Source of the DNA: Fredinandcohnia onubensis
GTDB lineage: Bacteria; Bacillota; Bacilli; Bacillales; Bacillaceae_L
Assembly (NCBI RefSeq): GCF_002734215.1
Contig: NZ_NSEB01000018.1
Span: 88,256-136,394 of the forward strand
Direction of reading: 5' to 3'
Length of the DNA stretch: 48,139 bases
Shown: in pieces, positions 16,121 through 24,210 of the stretch
Layout of the letters: every line of letters begins with the position of its first letter
Position numbering within the stretch: position 1 is the stretch's first letter
Program-made: the position numbers and the translations under genes
Notes under the pieces: model-generated
Told to the model about the DNA's origin: nothing
Databases searched by the model: none
Seen by the model: only the letters and a program-made list of their open reading frames with translations

Positions 16121-17077
16121 TCATGCTTTTTCTATAACTGTAATAAATCCTCGTTTTACTTCACTTTTAACAAAATTAAGCTTTCTATCTAATTTGATAA
16201 TAACCACATAAGGTTCATCCAATCTAGACTGATAGCGAAGATCATACCAATGTACCTCATACCCATCCATTTTTTCGATAATGTTGGCATGTACGTACTC
16301 GGAATGTTTTCTTAAAAAATGAACAAAGGTATCTTTATGTGTTGCAGAGATAATTTTGTTTTTTTCATCTGCCTTCACTATATCTTTTGACCAAGTAATA
16401 CGTTTATTTTCATATTTTCCAAGCTTATAGTGATCATTAAAACTGGCAATAATCCCCCAGTGATTGATGCGAAACATTGGGATTAGCGTATAGGAAACGC
16501 CGGAACTACTATGGGATAGCAGTAGTTTTTTCAACTTTTGTTGTATGACGTAACGGAGCAAAATATAGACCAACACAAGAATATAAACATTTAAAAAAAT
16601 AATTCCAGGTGGTAATCCAATGATCCATAAAACCGTACCAAGTATATGAAGGAGCATAATAAAAGGATCAAAGATAGGCAGAATATTTAACGCAATCCAT
16701 TTGTTATTCCACGGTCTTAAGGCTTGTGTTCCATAAATATTGCAGATATCGGATAACACATGTAGAAGGACGGCTAAAAAGGACCAAAACAAGAAGGTGG
16801 AAAAGTAGAATCCCCCATTAGCAATCGTAGCAACACCTGCAATACAAAGGACCAGAAAACCTTGGGCTGGGATCGAATGACTAAAGCCCCGATGCTTTTG
16901 AACATAGATGTCATTCCCTTTAAATTTATGAATGACATCTATGTCAGGAGCATTTGAGCCTACAATCGTACAAAAAACAATAGATGAGAGTATTTCTGGA
17001 TGATGAGCAACGGTTGGATCAAGAAAGGATAAACCCGCTAATCCCACTCCAGTCATAATATGTGTCGCAGTATCCAA
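16121..17077 (-). CDS. yfhP: YfhP/YdjM-type membrane-bound predicted metal-dependent hydrolase (DUF457)
   Basis: A 318-residue protein of the DUF457/LexA-binding-hydrolase-like family. Conserved metal-ligand-type motifs are DTATHIMTGVGLAG at the N-terminus, GSNAPDIDVIHKF, KHRGFSHSIP, and HVLSDICNIYGTQALRPW. There are four to five membrane helices in the first 190 residues, then a soluble C-terminal domain as in B. subtilis YfhP. The start is TTG 17077, 8 nt after GGAGG; the hydrophobic family N-terminus begins exactly there. Function in the cell is not established. The preceding UgtP-like fragment ends 19 bp upstream and the two are probably co-transcribed. Confidence 0.8.
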   Translation of the reverse strand: MDTATHIMTGVGLAGLSFLDPTVAHHPEILSSIVFCTIVGSNAPDIDVIHKFKGNDIYVQKHRGFSHSIPAQGFLVLCIAGVATIANGGFYFSTFLFWSFLAVLLHVLSDICNIYGTQALRPWNNKWIALNILPIFDPFIMLLHILGTVLWIIGLPPGIIFLNVYILVLVYILLRYVIQQKLKKLLLSHSSSGVSYTLIPMFRINHWGIIASFNDHYKLGKYENKRITWSKDIVKADEKNKIISATHKDTFVHFLRKHSEYVHANIIEKMDGYEVHWYDLRYQSRLDEPYVVIIKLDRKLNFVKSEVKRGFITVIEKA

Positions 17078-17096
17078 AACAGTCTCCTCCCTTTTT

Positions 17097-17324
17097 TCAT
17101 TGTTGCTGATAGTGAAAATATTTATAGTACTGCCTGCCTCCTGTTGTGTAGCATTTTACATATAATTTTTTCTTATATTCATGAATGTGGCTTTTTGTCT
17201 CTTGATAGACGTCTCTTATGACAGCATTGGGGTGGCTTTCGAGTTGAATTTGTTCATTGATTGCTTCAGCAACCTGTATATATTCATTACTAAAATTCGT
17301 ATTTAGGATTACTAATTTAGGCAT
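17097..17324 (-). CDS. Stand-alone UgtP-like N-terminal domain (truncated diacylglycerol glucosyltransferase)
   Basis: This 75-residue protein aligns along its whole length with the first quarter of UgtP/YpfP, the processive diacylglycerol glucosyltransferase (about 380 residues). NFSNEYIQVAEAINEQ matches UgtP NYGNGHVQVAKTLYEQ. VYQETKSHIHEYKKKLYVK with GGRQYYKYFHY matches the following UgtP region (YQES ... LYLKSF ... QFYRLFYY). The glycine loop GNGH has become SNEY and the whole catalytic remainder is missing, so glycosyltransfer is not possible. Yet AAGGAGG lies 8 nt before the ATG and the frame is clean to its TGA. It is either a recent decay product or a repurposed domain. The comparison is from memory of UgtP. 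Confidence 0.65.
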   Translation of the reverse strand: MPKLVILNTNFSNEYIQVAEAINEQIQLESHPNAVIRDVYQETKSHIHEYKKKLYVKCYTTGGRQYYKYFHYQQQ

Positions 17325-17368
17325 TTCCTTAGCCTCCTTGTCGTTTTAGGGTATTTTTATTTCACAAT

Positions 17369-17423
17369 AAAAGCCCCTTAATATTCACTTATCTACCTCA
17401 TTGTAATAAGTGGATATTAAGGG
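17369..17423 (-). terminator. Long inverted repeat, probable minus-strand terminator
   Basis: Arms 17375-17392 and 17406-17423 are 18 bp with one mismatch (CCCTTAATATTCACTTAT). On the minus strand it ends GGGGCTTTTATT. It lies between the toxin gene terminator and the UgtP-like fragment and may isolate the latter from upstream transcription. Confidence 0.6.
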
Positions 17424-17513
17424 ACTGTTAAAATGGTTTGAAAGAAATATTTCATTTTTTTAAGGTTTAATCGTGCGAGTATTAAAAGTTCATTAATGTC
17501 CAGTTTCTCTTTT

Positions 17514-17573
17514 GGAAAAAGAACCAGCCCACGAGTGCGGTAAAGCTTTTGCATACTCGGGGCTGGTCCTTTT
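17514..17573 (-). terminator. Terminator after the MazF-like gene
   Basis: ACCAGCCC-A-CGAGT (from 17523) pairs with ACTCG-G-GGCTGGT (ending 17567). On the minus strand it runs into TTCTTTTTCC. The plus side also ends CCTTTT. Confidence 0.8.
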
Positions 17574-17598
17574 AACATCATCTATACAGTATAAAAAT

Positions 17599-17913
17599 TT
17601 AAAAGTATTTTCGTATCGCCGTCAATACTCTGTCTAAATCATGTTCATGTAATTTTCCAATTTTAAATAGTAATTCTTTAAAATGTACTGTGTTTAGTTT
17701 AGAACATCTGACAATGGAAGGTTTAGCCAAGCCCGCTTCTTCCCAGTATTCAATCACAACATCAAACTCATTTCTTGCCATTTGGCTTGTAATTGTAGCA
17801 ATTAACTGGTCTAATTCTACAATTACATTATCATTACTTACAATCACTACCGGTCTTCTTTTTCCATTTAATTCAATTATCCAAACCTCTCCACGTTTGC
17901 CTGCCTTACTCAT
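17599..17913 (-). CDS. MazF/PemK-family endoribonuclease toxin
   Basis: A 104-residue PemK/MazF fold protein. The N-terminal GKRGEVWIIELNGKRRPVVIVSND contains the GxVW and RPVVI(V)S strands of the family, and the helix ILTAIRKYF closes the domain. MazF enzymes cut single-stranded mRNA at short motifs. The ATG overlaps the end of the 53-aa ORF upstream by 8 bases (17906-17913), the usual toxin-antitoxin coupling. The segment CSKLNTVHFKELLFKIGKLHEHDL is typical of the C-terminal half. A terminator follows at 17514-17573. Confidence 0.85.
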   Translation of the reverse strand: MSKAGKRGEVWIIELNGKRRPVVIVSNDNVIVELDQLIATITSQMARNEFDVVIEYWEEAGLAKPSIVRCSKLNTVHFKELLFKIGKLHEHDLDRVLTAIRKYF

Positions 17914-18067
17914 CTTCTTTACCCCAAAAAATTTCCTCTTTCTCTTTTATAATTTGATCTTTTGGGGGTCTGCTGTCAAAAAAATTATCAAATAACATAT
18001 TAAGTAATTTTATCCGTTCACCATTATCCATTTCTTGAATTGCTTTCATTATTTCATCAGCAGTCAT
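17906..18067 (-). CDS. Candidate antitoxin of the MazF-like toxin
   Basis: A 53-residue ORF whose TAA overlaps the toxin start by 8 bases. Its RBS GAGGTGG is 6 nt before ATG 18067. The N-terminal half (DEIMKAIQEMDNGERIKLLNMLFDNFFD) is a predicted helix pair. The C-terminal half is charged and probably disordered (DQIIKEKEEIFWGKEDE), the type of tail that wraps a MazF dimer. No ribbon-helix-helix or AbrB DNA-binding domain is visible, so autoregulation may be absent or use another mode. Identification rests on position, overlap and size. Confidence 0.7.
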   Translation of the reverse strand: MTADEIMKAIQEMDNGERIKLLNMLFDNFFDSRPPKDQIIKEKEEIFWGKEDE

Positions 18068-18193
18068 TCATAACCACCTCATTATATAATAGATTTATTA
18101 AAATTTATTATACAATAGAATTAATTTCAAATAAAACACTCGTTGGGCCGAACTCTCTGTACGCCATTTATTAAAGAAGATGAAAAAATTCTC

Positions 18194-18208
18194 GTATCTA
18201 TATAGATA
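18194..18208. repeat. Palindrome / direct repeat downstream of dsdA
   Basis: TATCTATATAGATA (18195-18208) is a perfect 14-bp palindrome. Its start GTATCTATATA (18194-18204) recurs at 19594-19604, so dsdA is bracketed by an 11-bp direct repeat exactly 1400 bp apart. On the minus strand it is followed by GAGAATTTTTTC and may act as a weak terminator. Confidence 0.45.
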
Positions 18209-18216
18209 TGTGTGTT

Positions 18217-19572
18217 CTATTTTAGTATCTTTCCCCCTTTTTCTACATAGGAATCCATGATTTCTTTAGGAACCATGTTGCCTCCTGTTCCCCATGATAT
18301 ATGAACGGCATTCTTCATTTTTTCTGTTAAGTTATTTTGATTGATATAAAGTCTGCCTTGTGGTTCAGCAAATAATCGAGCTGGGCCAGCAATTCCTGCA
18401 AGTGCAGACGGTTCTAAGTAGATATTTTCTGTTTGAGCCAACATACTGAGATAAGCAAATAACTGGTCGTCTTCCACTGTATAGACCCCACTAATTAGCT
18501 GCTCCAATGTTTTGCCAACAAAGCCCGATGGCCTACCAACAGCTAAACCATCCGCTGCCGTTTTGTTATCAATCCCAAAATCTTGTACTGAAATCTTATC
18601 ATGCTGCTCGGTTAATAAGCCAAGTAACATACAAGGGGAATGCGTCTGTTCGGCAAAGAAACAGTGGACATGATTTTTGAAGAGTAGCTTTAGACCAAAT
18701 GCCACACCTCCTGGCCCGCCACCAACTCCACAAGGAAGGTACACAAACAATGGATGTTTTTCATCGATGGTGATATTCATCTCTTCAAGTTGTTTTTGCA
18801 ATCTTGATGCTGCGACGGCATACCCTAAGAATAAGTCTGTCGAATTTTCATCATCAATAAAATAGCTATTAGGATCTTCCTGAGATTGTTTTCTACCCTG
18901 TTCAACTGCAACACTATAGTCTAATTCATGTTCGACTACTGTTACTCCCTTACTCCGGAGCAGGTCTTTTTTCCATTGCTTTGCATCGACTGACATATGA
19001 ACCGTTACGTTAAATCCTAGCTTTGCACTCATAATTCCAATACTTAACCCTAAATTTCCGGTAGAACCCACAACGATTGAATATTTGGAGAAAAAATGTC
19101 TGAATGCATCACTGTCGAGTTTGCTATAATCATCTTCCGTTGATAATAGCTTATTTTGAATGGCTAAATCTTCAGCATGCTTTAAAACTTCATAAATACC
19201 GCCTCTTGCTTTAATCGACCCAGAAATCGGCAAATGACTATCACATTTTAGGAGCAATTTCCCCTCTATCTTTTCAATAAATAAACTCTCAAGGGAGCGC
19301 TGCATCTCAGGGATTTCTTTTAAAGGCGATTCGATTATTCCACTCATTTCCCTTGTTTCTGGAAAAGCACTTGCAAGATAAGGTGAAAACCTCATTAGCC
19401 TTTCTTTCGCATCACGGACATCCTCGATTCCTAAAGAAACATGTTGAATCGCTCTTTCAAAATCTATGTACTTCGGATTGTTCCAAAAAACCTCCTCAGT
19501 TAACATGAGTTCTTCTAGTAATGGATAGTTCTGTATCCATTCATCCTTTGCTTTGCCTAAAATCGTATCCAT
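18217..19572 (-). CDS. dsdA: D-serine dehydratase (D-serine ammonia-lyase)
   Basis: A 451-residue fold-type II PLP enzyme that converts D-serine to pyruvate and ammonia; the DsdA family is usually 440-450 residues. The Schiff-base lysine is Lys 121 in [13 protein letters not shown]. The phosphate-binding loop is [11 protein letters not shown]. The glycine-rich segment [17 protein letters not shown] and the C-terminal [10 protein letters not shown] are typical. AAGGGGTG precedes the ATG. It lies downstream of the D-amino-acid cluster but is separated from the creatininase gene by a hairpin and about 180 bp. It may have its own promoter next to the TCTATA/TATAGA palindrome (19597-19612). Confidence 0.93.
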   Translation of the reverse strand: MDTILGKAKDEWIQNYPLLEELMLTEEVFWNNPKYIDFERAIQHVSLGIEDVRDAKERLMRFSPYLASAFPETREMSGIIESPLKEIPEMQRSLESLFIEKIEGKLLLKCDSHLPISGSIKARGGIYEVLKHAEDLAIQNKLLSTEDDYSKLDSDAFRHFFSKYSIVVGSTGNLGLSIGIMSAKLGFNVTVHMSVDAKQWKKDLLRSKGVTVVEHELDYSVAVEQGRKQSQEDPNSYFIDDENSTDLFLGYAVAASRLQKQLEEMNITIDEKHPLFVYLPCGVGGGPGGVAFGLKLLFKNHVHCFFAEQTHSPCMLLGLLTEQHDKISVQDFGIDNKTAADGLAVGRPSGFVGKTLEQLISGVYTVEDDQLFAYLSMLAQTENIYLEPSALAGIAGPARLFAEPQGRLYINQNNLTEKMKNAVHISWGTGGNMVPKEIMDSYVEKGGKILK

Positions 19573-19593
19573 CCCAGCACCCCTTTGATAATG

Positions 19594-19612
19594 GTATCTA
19601 TATATGTATAGA
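19594..19612. promoter_or_regulatory. TCTATA-N4-TATAGA palindrome upstream of dsdA
   Basis: The palindrome at 19597-19612 lies 25-40 bp before the dsdA start and shares GTATCTATATA with 18194-18204. It may be an operator or part of the promoter; no regulator is identified. Confidence 0.35.
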
Positions 19613-19672
19613 GTAACAGAATACTTATACTTTACTTATCTATTTTTAGTAAATCATATATAAATAGGCCTG

Positions 19673-19713
19673 CCCCTGAGGTGTAATCTTACTCCATGGG
19701 AATCAGGCCTAAC
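19673..19713 (-). terminator. Hairpin between the creatininase-family gene and dsdA
   Basis: TAGGCCTG and CAGGCCTA (ending about 19711) form an 8-bp stem, with only TTTATATA following on the minus strand. It may be a weak terminator or a processing site. Confidence 0.5.
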
Positions 19714-19750
19714 TCAAAATAGAAGGCATCATATTGAAATGCGGTTTCTA

Positions 19751-20506
19751 CTACTTACCAAACTCAATAAGACATCTAGCCACTTCATCTGTAATAATTT
19801 CGATTAGTTCTTTACCTCGCTCCGCAAATGCAGAATTAGGATCATCGGTAAAACCATCGATGTCCTTCCAAATAGAAGGTTTTTCGATCCTCACATTAGA
19901 AGAGAGTAAATCGATTTCCAAAGGGTTACGCCTTGGATTTGCGTTTACTAGGTTCGCTAATTTAACCATTTCGGGATAAATAACTAACATTAGCGATGTT
20001 TCAAATTGTCCAGCATGACCTGGTGCAGGTGATAATTGATGTTTCTCACAATAGTTTTTAATAGTATCCGAGGCGATTGACCAGTAAGATGATGCCCCCA
20101 CCGTTACATTATAATCCATTGCAGCATTTCGGGCGGCTAGTTGAATAATTTCATCATTACCACCATGACTGTTAATGATAAATATCTTCTTAAAACCACT
20201 TTTCACTACGCTTTCAAGAAGTTCTTTTAATAGAAGTAACAACGTATTAGAACTTAAAGAGAGAGTACCAGGGTATATAAGATGATGATGGGAAAAACCA
20301 AAAGGAATCGTTGGTCCAAGTACAACTGGTATTTGAATTGCTGTTTTTTCTCCACTTTTTCTTGCAATCTCATTTACTATCGCTTCGTCCGTCATGACTG
20401 GAAGATGAGGTCCATGCTGTTCAACCGCTCCAATAGGCAGAATGACAATCGCTTCTTCCGCTATTTCTTTAAAATCATCTCTCGTCATTTCATTCCATTT
20501 ATACAA
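19751..20506 (-). CDS. Creatininase-family amidohydrolase
   Basis: A 251-residue member of the creatininase (PF02633) superfamily, zinc/manganese-dependent cyclic amide hydrolases and related enzymes such as MftE peptidases. Metal-binding motifs are PIGAVEQHGPHLPVMTD (Glu, His, Asp), the central INSHGGN, and the C-terminal APGHAGQFETSLML with the bridging glutamate. The start is TTG 20506 with GGGGGTG 5-6 nt upstream. Its place among D-amino-acid genes suggests cleavage of a cyclic or N-linked amide from the substrate, but creatinine itself is unlikely since creatinase genes are absent. Confidence 0.85.
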   Translation of the reverse strand: MYKWNEMTRDDFKEIAEEAIVILPIGAVEQHGPHLPVMTDEAIVNEIARKSGEKTAIQIPVVLGPTIPFGFSHHHLIYPGTLSLSSNTLLLLLKELLESVVKSGFKKIFIINSHGGNDEIIQLAARNAAMDYNVTVGASSYWSIASDTIKNYCEKHQLSPAPGHAGQFETSLMLVIYPEMVKLANLVNANPRRNPLEIDLLSSNVRIEKPSIWKDIDGFTDDPNSAFAERGKELIEIITDEVARCLIEFGK

Positions 20507-20542
20507 GTTTACACCCCCATATAGACAATTTTCTTTCGTACG

Positions 20543-21679
20543 TTACTTAAAGAGTTTCACCGCCGCTCCCGCTAATACGGCAATACCGTTTTCTAAAGCG
20601 TTTAGATTAAATGTCATATTCGGATGATGTAATCCTGGTTCTAAGTCTGTCCCCAGTCCAACCAACGTAGCTTGCAGCTCATTTTTCTCTTTTGTGTAAA
20701 AATGAAAGTCCTCTCCACCAGGAGTAATAGGAGGAGAAACAAAAGCAGATTCCCCTAGTTGTTCGACAACTGCCTCTTTTACAACCTGCTCCATATAGGA
20801 ATTAGGATTAGCCGCGACCATGCTCGCAGCAATTTGAACGTCTACCTCTGAACCGTTTGCAGACCCAGCCGATGTTACAGCTTTTATAACTATTGGTACC
20901 AATTCTTTCATTGCTTCATTTGTCTGTGCTCTTACATCGATTCCAAAAGTAGCTTCGTCAGGAATAATATTTACATTATCCCCTCCCGCGTTAATTTGTG
21001 TAACCTTAACAGAACTTGCTATCGTTGGGTCTACTTTAACAGCGTTTACTGCATTCACAATCGCTGCAATAGAGTCCACTACATTTATGCCCATATTCGG
21101 CCTTGAACCATGAGCTTGAACCCCTTTAACAATACCTCTTAATAGAGTTGTCGCTCCATGATAAATCGCAGCTGAAACCTGTCCATAGGACATTTCAATC
21201 TTTGGACGGACATGGATGCCTAGCAAATAGGTGACATCGTCTACTGCACCATCCTCTACTAAGGCAACTGCTCCTTTACCAGACTCTTCTGCAGGTTGAA
21301 AAATGACCTTTAGTTTCCCTTTGGGAGAAAAACCTATTTCCTTTAAGCATCGCAAAGCATTTAACACCATGGTCATATGGGCATCGTGACCACATGAGTG
21401 ATTAGCTTTCCATTCACCGTTCACATTCTGCCATAATGCATCCATGTCGGCTCGTAAAGCAACAGTTGGTCCTTCATCTTCATCATTACCCCATTCCACT
21501 ACAATGGCTGTGTGTTTGGGAAACGTTTGATAAGAAAATCCCATTTGTTCAAGTTGATTTATTAAATATTCTTTAGTCTTAAATTCCTTCCAACTTATTT
21601 CTGCAAGCTGATGTAAATCGTTGTATGTTTTTACGATTAGTTCCTTGTTTTCAACTATCCAATCCTTGATTGTAGACAT
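20543..21679 (-). CDS. M20-family amidohydrolase (N-acyl-amino-acid or IAA-amino-acid hydrolase type)
   Basis: A 378-residue M20D peptidase/aminoacylase. Metal motifs are SCGHDAHMTMVLNAL and FQPAEESGKGA (catalytic Glu pair). The dimerisation lid domain starts near GVQAHGSRPNMGINVVDS. The C-terminal metal site is ITPGGEDFHFYTKE. The family removes acyl groups from amino acids or cleaves small amides. The start at 21679 was chosen because AAGGA lies 8 nt upstream and the domain begins at once; the longer ORF overlaps the GNAT gene without a site. It sits 36 bp upstream of the creatininase-family gene. Confidence 0.87.
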   Translation of the reverse strand: MSTIKDWIVENKELIVKTYNDLHQLAEISWKEFKTKEYLINQLEQMGFSYQTFPKHTAIVVEWGNDEDEGPTVALRADMDALWQNVNGEWKANHSCGHDAHMTMVLNALRCLKEIGFSPKGKLKVIFQPAEESGKGAVALVEDGAVDDVTYLLGIHVRPKIEMSYGQVSAAIYHGATTLLRGIVKGVQAHGSRPNMGINVVDSIAAIVNAVNAVKVDPTIASSVKVTQINAGGDNVNIIPDEATFGIDVRAQTNEAMKELVPIVIKAVTSAGSANGSEVDVQIAASMVAANPNSYMEQVVKEAVVEQLGESAFVSPPITPGGEDFHFYTKEKNELQATLVGLGTDLEPGLHHPNMTFNLNALENGIAVLAGAAVKLFK

Positions 21680-21749
21680 AAATGAAATCCTTCTCCTACT
21701 CTCACTAGCTATGAATTTGATTAAAAGTCTTTCTAATACTTCTAAAATA

Positions 21750-22571
21750 TCATTTTTCAAGGACATAATAGTGTACTGGGTCCTCACTTCGTAAAACTCC
21801 GACTACCTTATATCCATTTAAAAAAGCAATTGTAAATAAATTTCGAGTTTTTACTCTCCACTTTTTTACAATCTCAAAGTTCTCATTCTTAATTGTTTGT
21901 ATTTCTTTTGGAATTGCTACTAAGAATCCTTTGTGGTAACTAAGAGGCTGCACATTTTCTGGGATTGGATGATTATCCTTTAACCTCCATTGTAGTAGTG
22001 AAGAATAGTTCTCCCAACCGTCATCAAAAATAGAATCTCCATTTGCTGCAACCTCTGCACGTTCAGAAGCTAGTTCCCACTCAATAAGGAAACGGTCTGA
22101 TGGTAATCCTCTATTCAATTTATCTTCAAGATTTCCATAATAGTCAGGAATATAGGTACTTACATATCCACCAAGCTTACAAAGATTTAAATAACCATTA
22201 CGAATTTCAAGGGGATCAAAGGTCCAGGTCATTTTCTTATAGCCATTCTCAATCGCCCATTGACGTTGAACAAGCTTTAATTCTTTCCCAATTCCATGAT
22301 TCCGATGTTTTCGATCAATCGCCATCATATGCGAGCAAAGATGTGTTTGTTTCGTATTGTTGTCATAGCCTGCAAAACCATAACAGAAGCCAACTATATT
22401 CTGGTTATCGATACTTTTGGCTACCACTACAACTCCCCCATTGTGAATGGCAGCAACCATCTGTGGCAAAGAGGTGACTGTATCGTCACCCCAAACCATT
22501 TTTTGCAGATGAATGGTTTCTTGTAATTCCCTAATATCTTCCGTTACTTCACACTTGAACTTTGCTCTCAT
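21750..22571 (-). CDS. GNAT-superfamily acetyltransferase (COG3375 type)
   Basis: A 273-residue protein with one GNAT fold near the N-terminus. The acetyl-CoA loop is in DRKHRNHGIGKELK, with preceding strand HLCSHMMAI and the following helix LVQRQWAIENGYKKMTWTFDPL. The C-terminal 120 residues form a second, poorly characterised domain usual in COG3375. GGGAG lies 7 nt before ATG 22571, which overlaps the end of the D-aminoacylase gene by 23 bp. In a cluster with two deacylases an N-acetyltransferase could protect or recapture amino groups; the substrate is unknown. Confidence 0.82.
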   Translation of the reverse strand: MRAKFKCEVTEDIRELQETIHLQKMVWGDDTVTSLPQMVAAIHNGGVVVVAKSIDNQNIVGFCYGFAGYDNNTKQTHLCSHMMAIDRKHRNHGIGKELKLVQRQWAIENGYKKMTWTFDPLEIRNGYLNLCKLGGYVSTYIPDYYGNLEDKLNRGLPSDRFLIEWELASERAEVAANGDSIFDDGWENYSSLLQWRLKDNHPIPENVQPLSYHKGFLVAIPKEIQTIKNENFEIVKKWRVKTRNLFTIAFLNGYKVVGVLRSEDPVHYYVLEK

Positions 22572-24156
22572 TGGTTTGCTCCCGACGAATAACTTGACCA
22601 GCAGTTGTTCCAATATATTGACCATTACTTACAGTTAGTTTTCCATTTACGATAACGTGCAAAATGCCTTCTGGTTCCTCTAGAGGGCTTGAATACGTTG
22701 CTTTATCAATGACCGTTTTGGGATCAAATACAACGACATCAGCTGCATATCCTTCTCGTAATAAGCCTCGATCTCTCAATCTTAATAATTGAGCTGGAGC
22801 TCCTGTCATTTTACGAATCGCTTGCTCTAATGAAAGTGCTCCCTTTTCACGTACGAATTTTCCAAGAACTCTTGGATATGTACCATATAATCTTGGATGT
22901 GGCTTTCCTCCAAAGATACCGTCTGATCCTACAATTTGTAGGGGATGCTGCATACCGAAAATAACATCCTCTTCGTCACCCCAGTGAATAACCATGGTAA
23001 CCCCTGCATTTTCTTCTATTAAAATGTCCATCGCAGCATCGGTAGGGTGAACTCCTCGAATTTCCGCAATCTCAACCATATTCTTTCCTTCTAAATGACG
23101 GTTATTATCGGTCGTTACAGAGGTTATTGTTATGTTTTCCCAACCACACGTTAATGACCAATTCTCAAAATCATCTCTAGTAGCTAGATCCTTTTTGACT
23201 TTTTCTCGAACACTAGGGTCTATTAATCTTTCAAGCATTTCAGCTGTACCCCCAGAGTGCATCCATGGAGGAAGTACCGCATGGAATACGGTCGAACCAG
23301 CTGTATACGGATATTGGTCAAACGTAATTTCAATTCCCTCTTTACGTCCCTCATCCATTTTCTCTAAGGCTTTGACAAATTTATCACGATTAATTTTCCC
23401 CGCAACCTTAAAATGGGATACATGTAGACGAACTCCAGACTGCCTTGCTACATCAATCACTTCGTCCAGAGCTTCTAAGGATTGATTGCTCTCGTTACGA
23501 ATATGAACGACAAAGCAACCATCATATTTGGCAGCACCTTTGCAAAGTTCTATAAGTTCCTCTTTATTGGAGAATACGTTAGGAGGGTATACTAAGCCAG
23601 AAGAAAGACCCACAGCCCCTTGGCGCATCCCCTCTTCGACTAGTAATCTCATTTTCTCCATTTCTTCTTTTGTAGATTCTCTTCCGTCAAATCCCATTAC
23701 AAGCGTTCTTACTGCACCATGCGGAACTAAATATGTAGCATTACCTGCAATGGTTGAGTTATCTAAAAACTCAAGGTATTCTTCAATTGTATTCCATGGC
23801 CAATCACCAATATCCCCGTTTAGTCCCTTTAATTGCTTCTGCCATAAAGGTTTGGTCTCCTCTGATACTGGTGCTACCGAAATTCCATCTTGACCAAACA
23901 GTTCCGTTGTCACACCTTGTAAAACTTTAATTTTATGAATCTCTGGTTTTGTACAAAGCAAATCAGAATGTACATGTGTATCAATAAAACCAGGGGAAAC
24001 CGCTAGTCCTTTAGCGTCAATTTCAGTTTCTGCCTTTTCTTGACTCAAATCACCAATTCTAGTAATCTTTCCTTCTACAATTCCAAGATCCATTTTTGTC
24101 CAAGGGTTTTCAGTTCCATCAAAAATTTGACCGTTACGGATTATAATATCAAACAT
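22549..24156 (-). CDS. N-acyl-D-amino-acid deacylase (D-aminoacylase)
   Basis: A 535-residue amidohydrolase-superfamily enzyme. The N-terminal beta-sandwich contains IIRNGQIFDGTENPW. The metal motif is GFIDTHVHSDL (His 61 and 63), followed by the TIM-barrel landmarks VLQGVTTELFGQDG, GLVYPPNVFS, VHIRNES and RLHVSHFKVAG, and the C-terminal GSDGIFGGKPHPRLYG with the catalytic aspartate. The family hydrolyses N-acyl-D-amino acids to D-amino acid and carboxylate, or D-residue dipeptides. AAGGAGG is 7 nt before the ATG. It is central to the argument that this cluster handles D-amino acids. Confidence 0.92.
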   Translation of the reverse strand: MFDIIIRNGQIFDGTENPWTKMDLGIVEGKITRIGDLSQEKAETEIDAKGLAVSPGFIDTHVHSDLLCTKPEIHKIKVLQGVTTELFGQDGISVAPVSEETKPLWQKQLKGLNGDIGDWPWNTIEEYLEFLDNSTIAGNATYLVPHGAVRTLVMGFDGRESTKEEMEKMRLLVEEGMRQGAVGLSSGLVYPPNVFSNKEELIELCKGAAKYDGCFVVHIRNESNQSLEALDEVIDVARQSGVRLHVSHFKVAGKINRDKFVKALEKMDEGRKEGIEITFDQYPYTAGSTVFHAVLPPWMHSGGTAEMLERLIDPSVREKVKKDLATRDDFENWSLTCGWENITITSVTTDNNRHLEGKNMVEIAEIRGVHPTDAAMDILIEENAGVTMVIHWGDEEDVIFGMQHPLQIVGSDGIFGGKPHPRLYGTYPRVLGKFVREKGALSLEQAIRKMTGAPAQLLRLRDRGLLREGYAADVVVFDPKTVIDKATYSSPLEEPEGILHVIVNGKLTVSNGQYIGTTAGQVIRREQTNESKVQV

Positions 24157-24210
24157 GTAAATTCCTCCTTAGATTTTTTAGATATACAATTTTCATGAGC
24201 ATATGAATGA

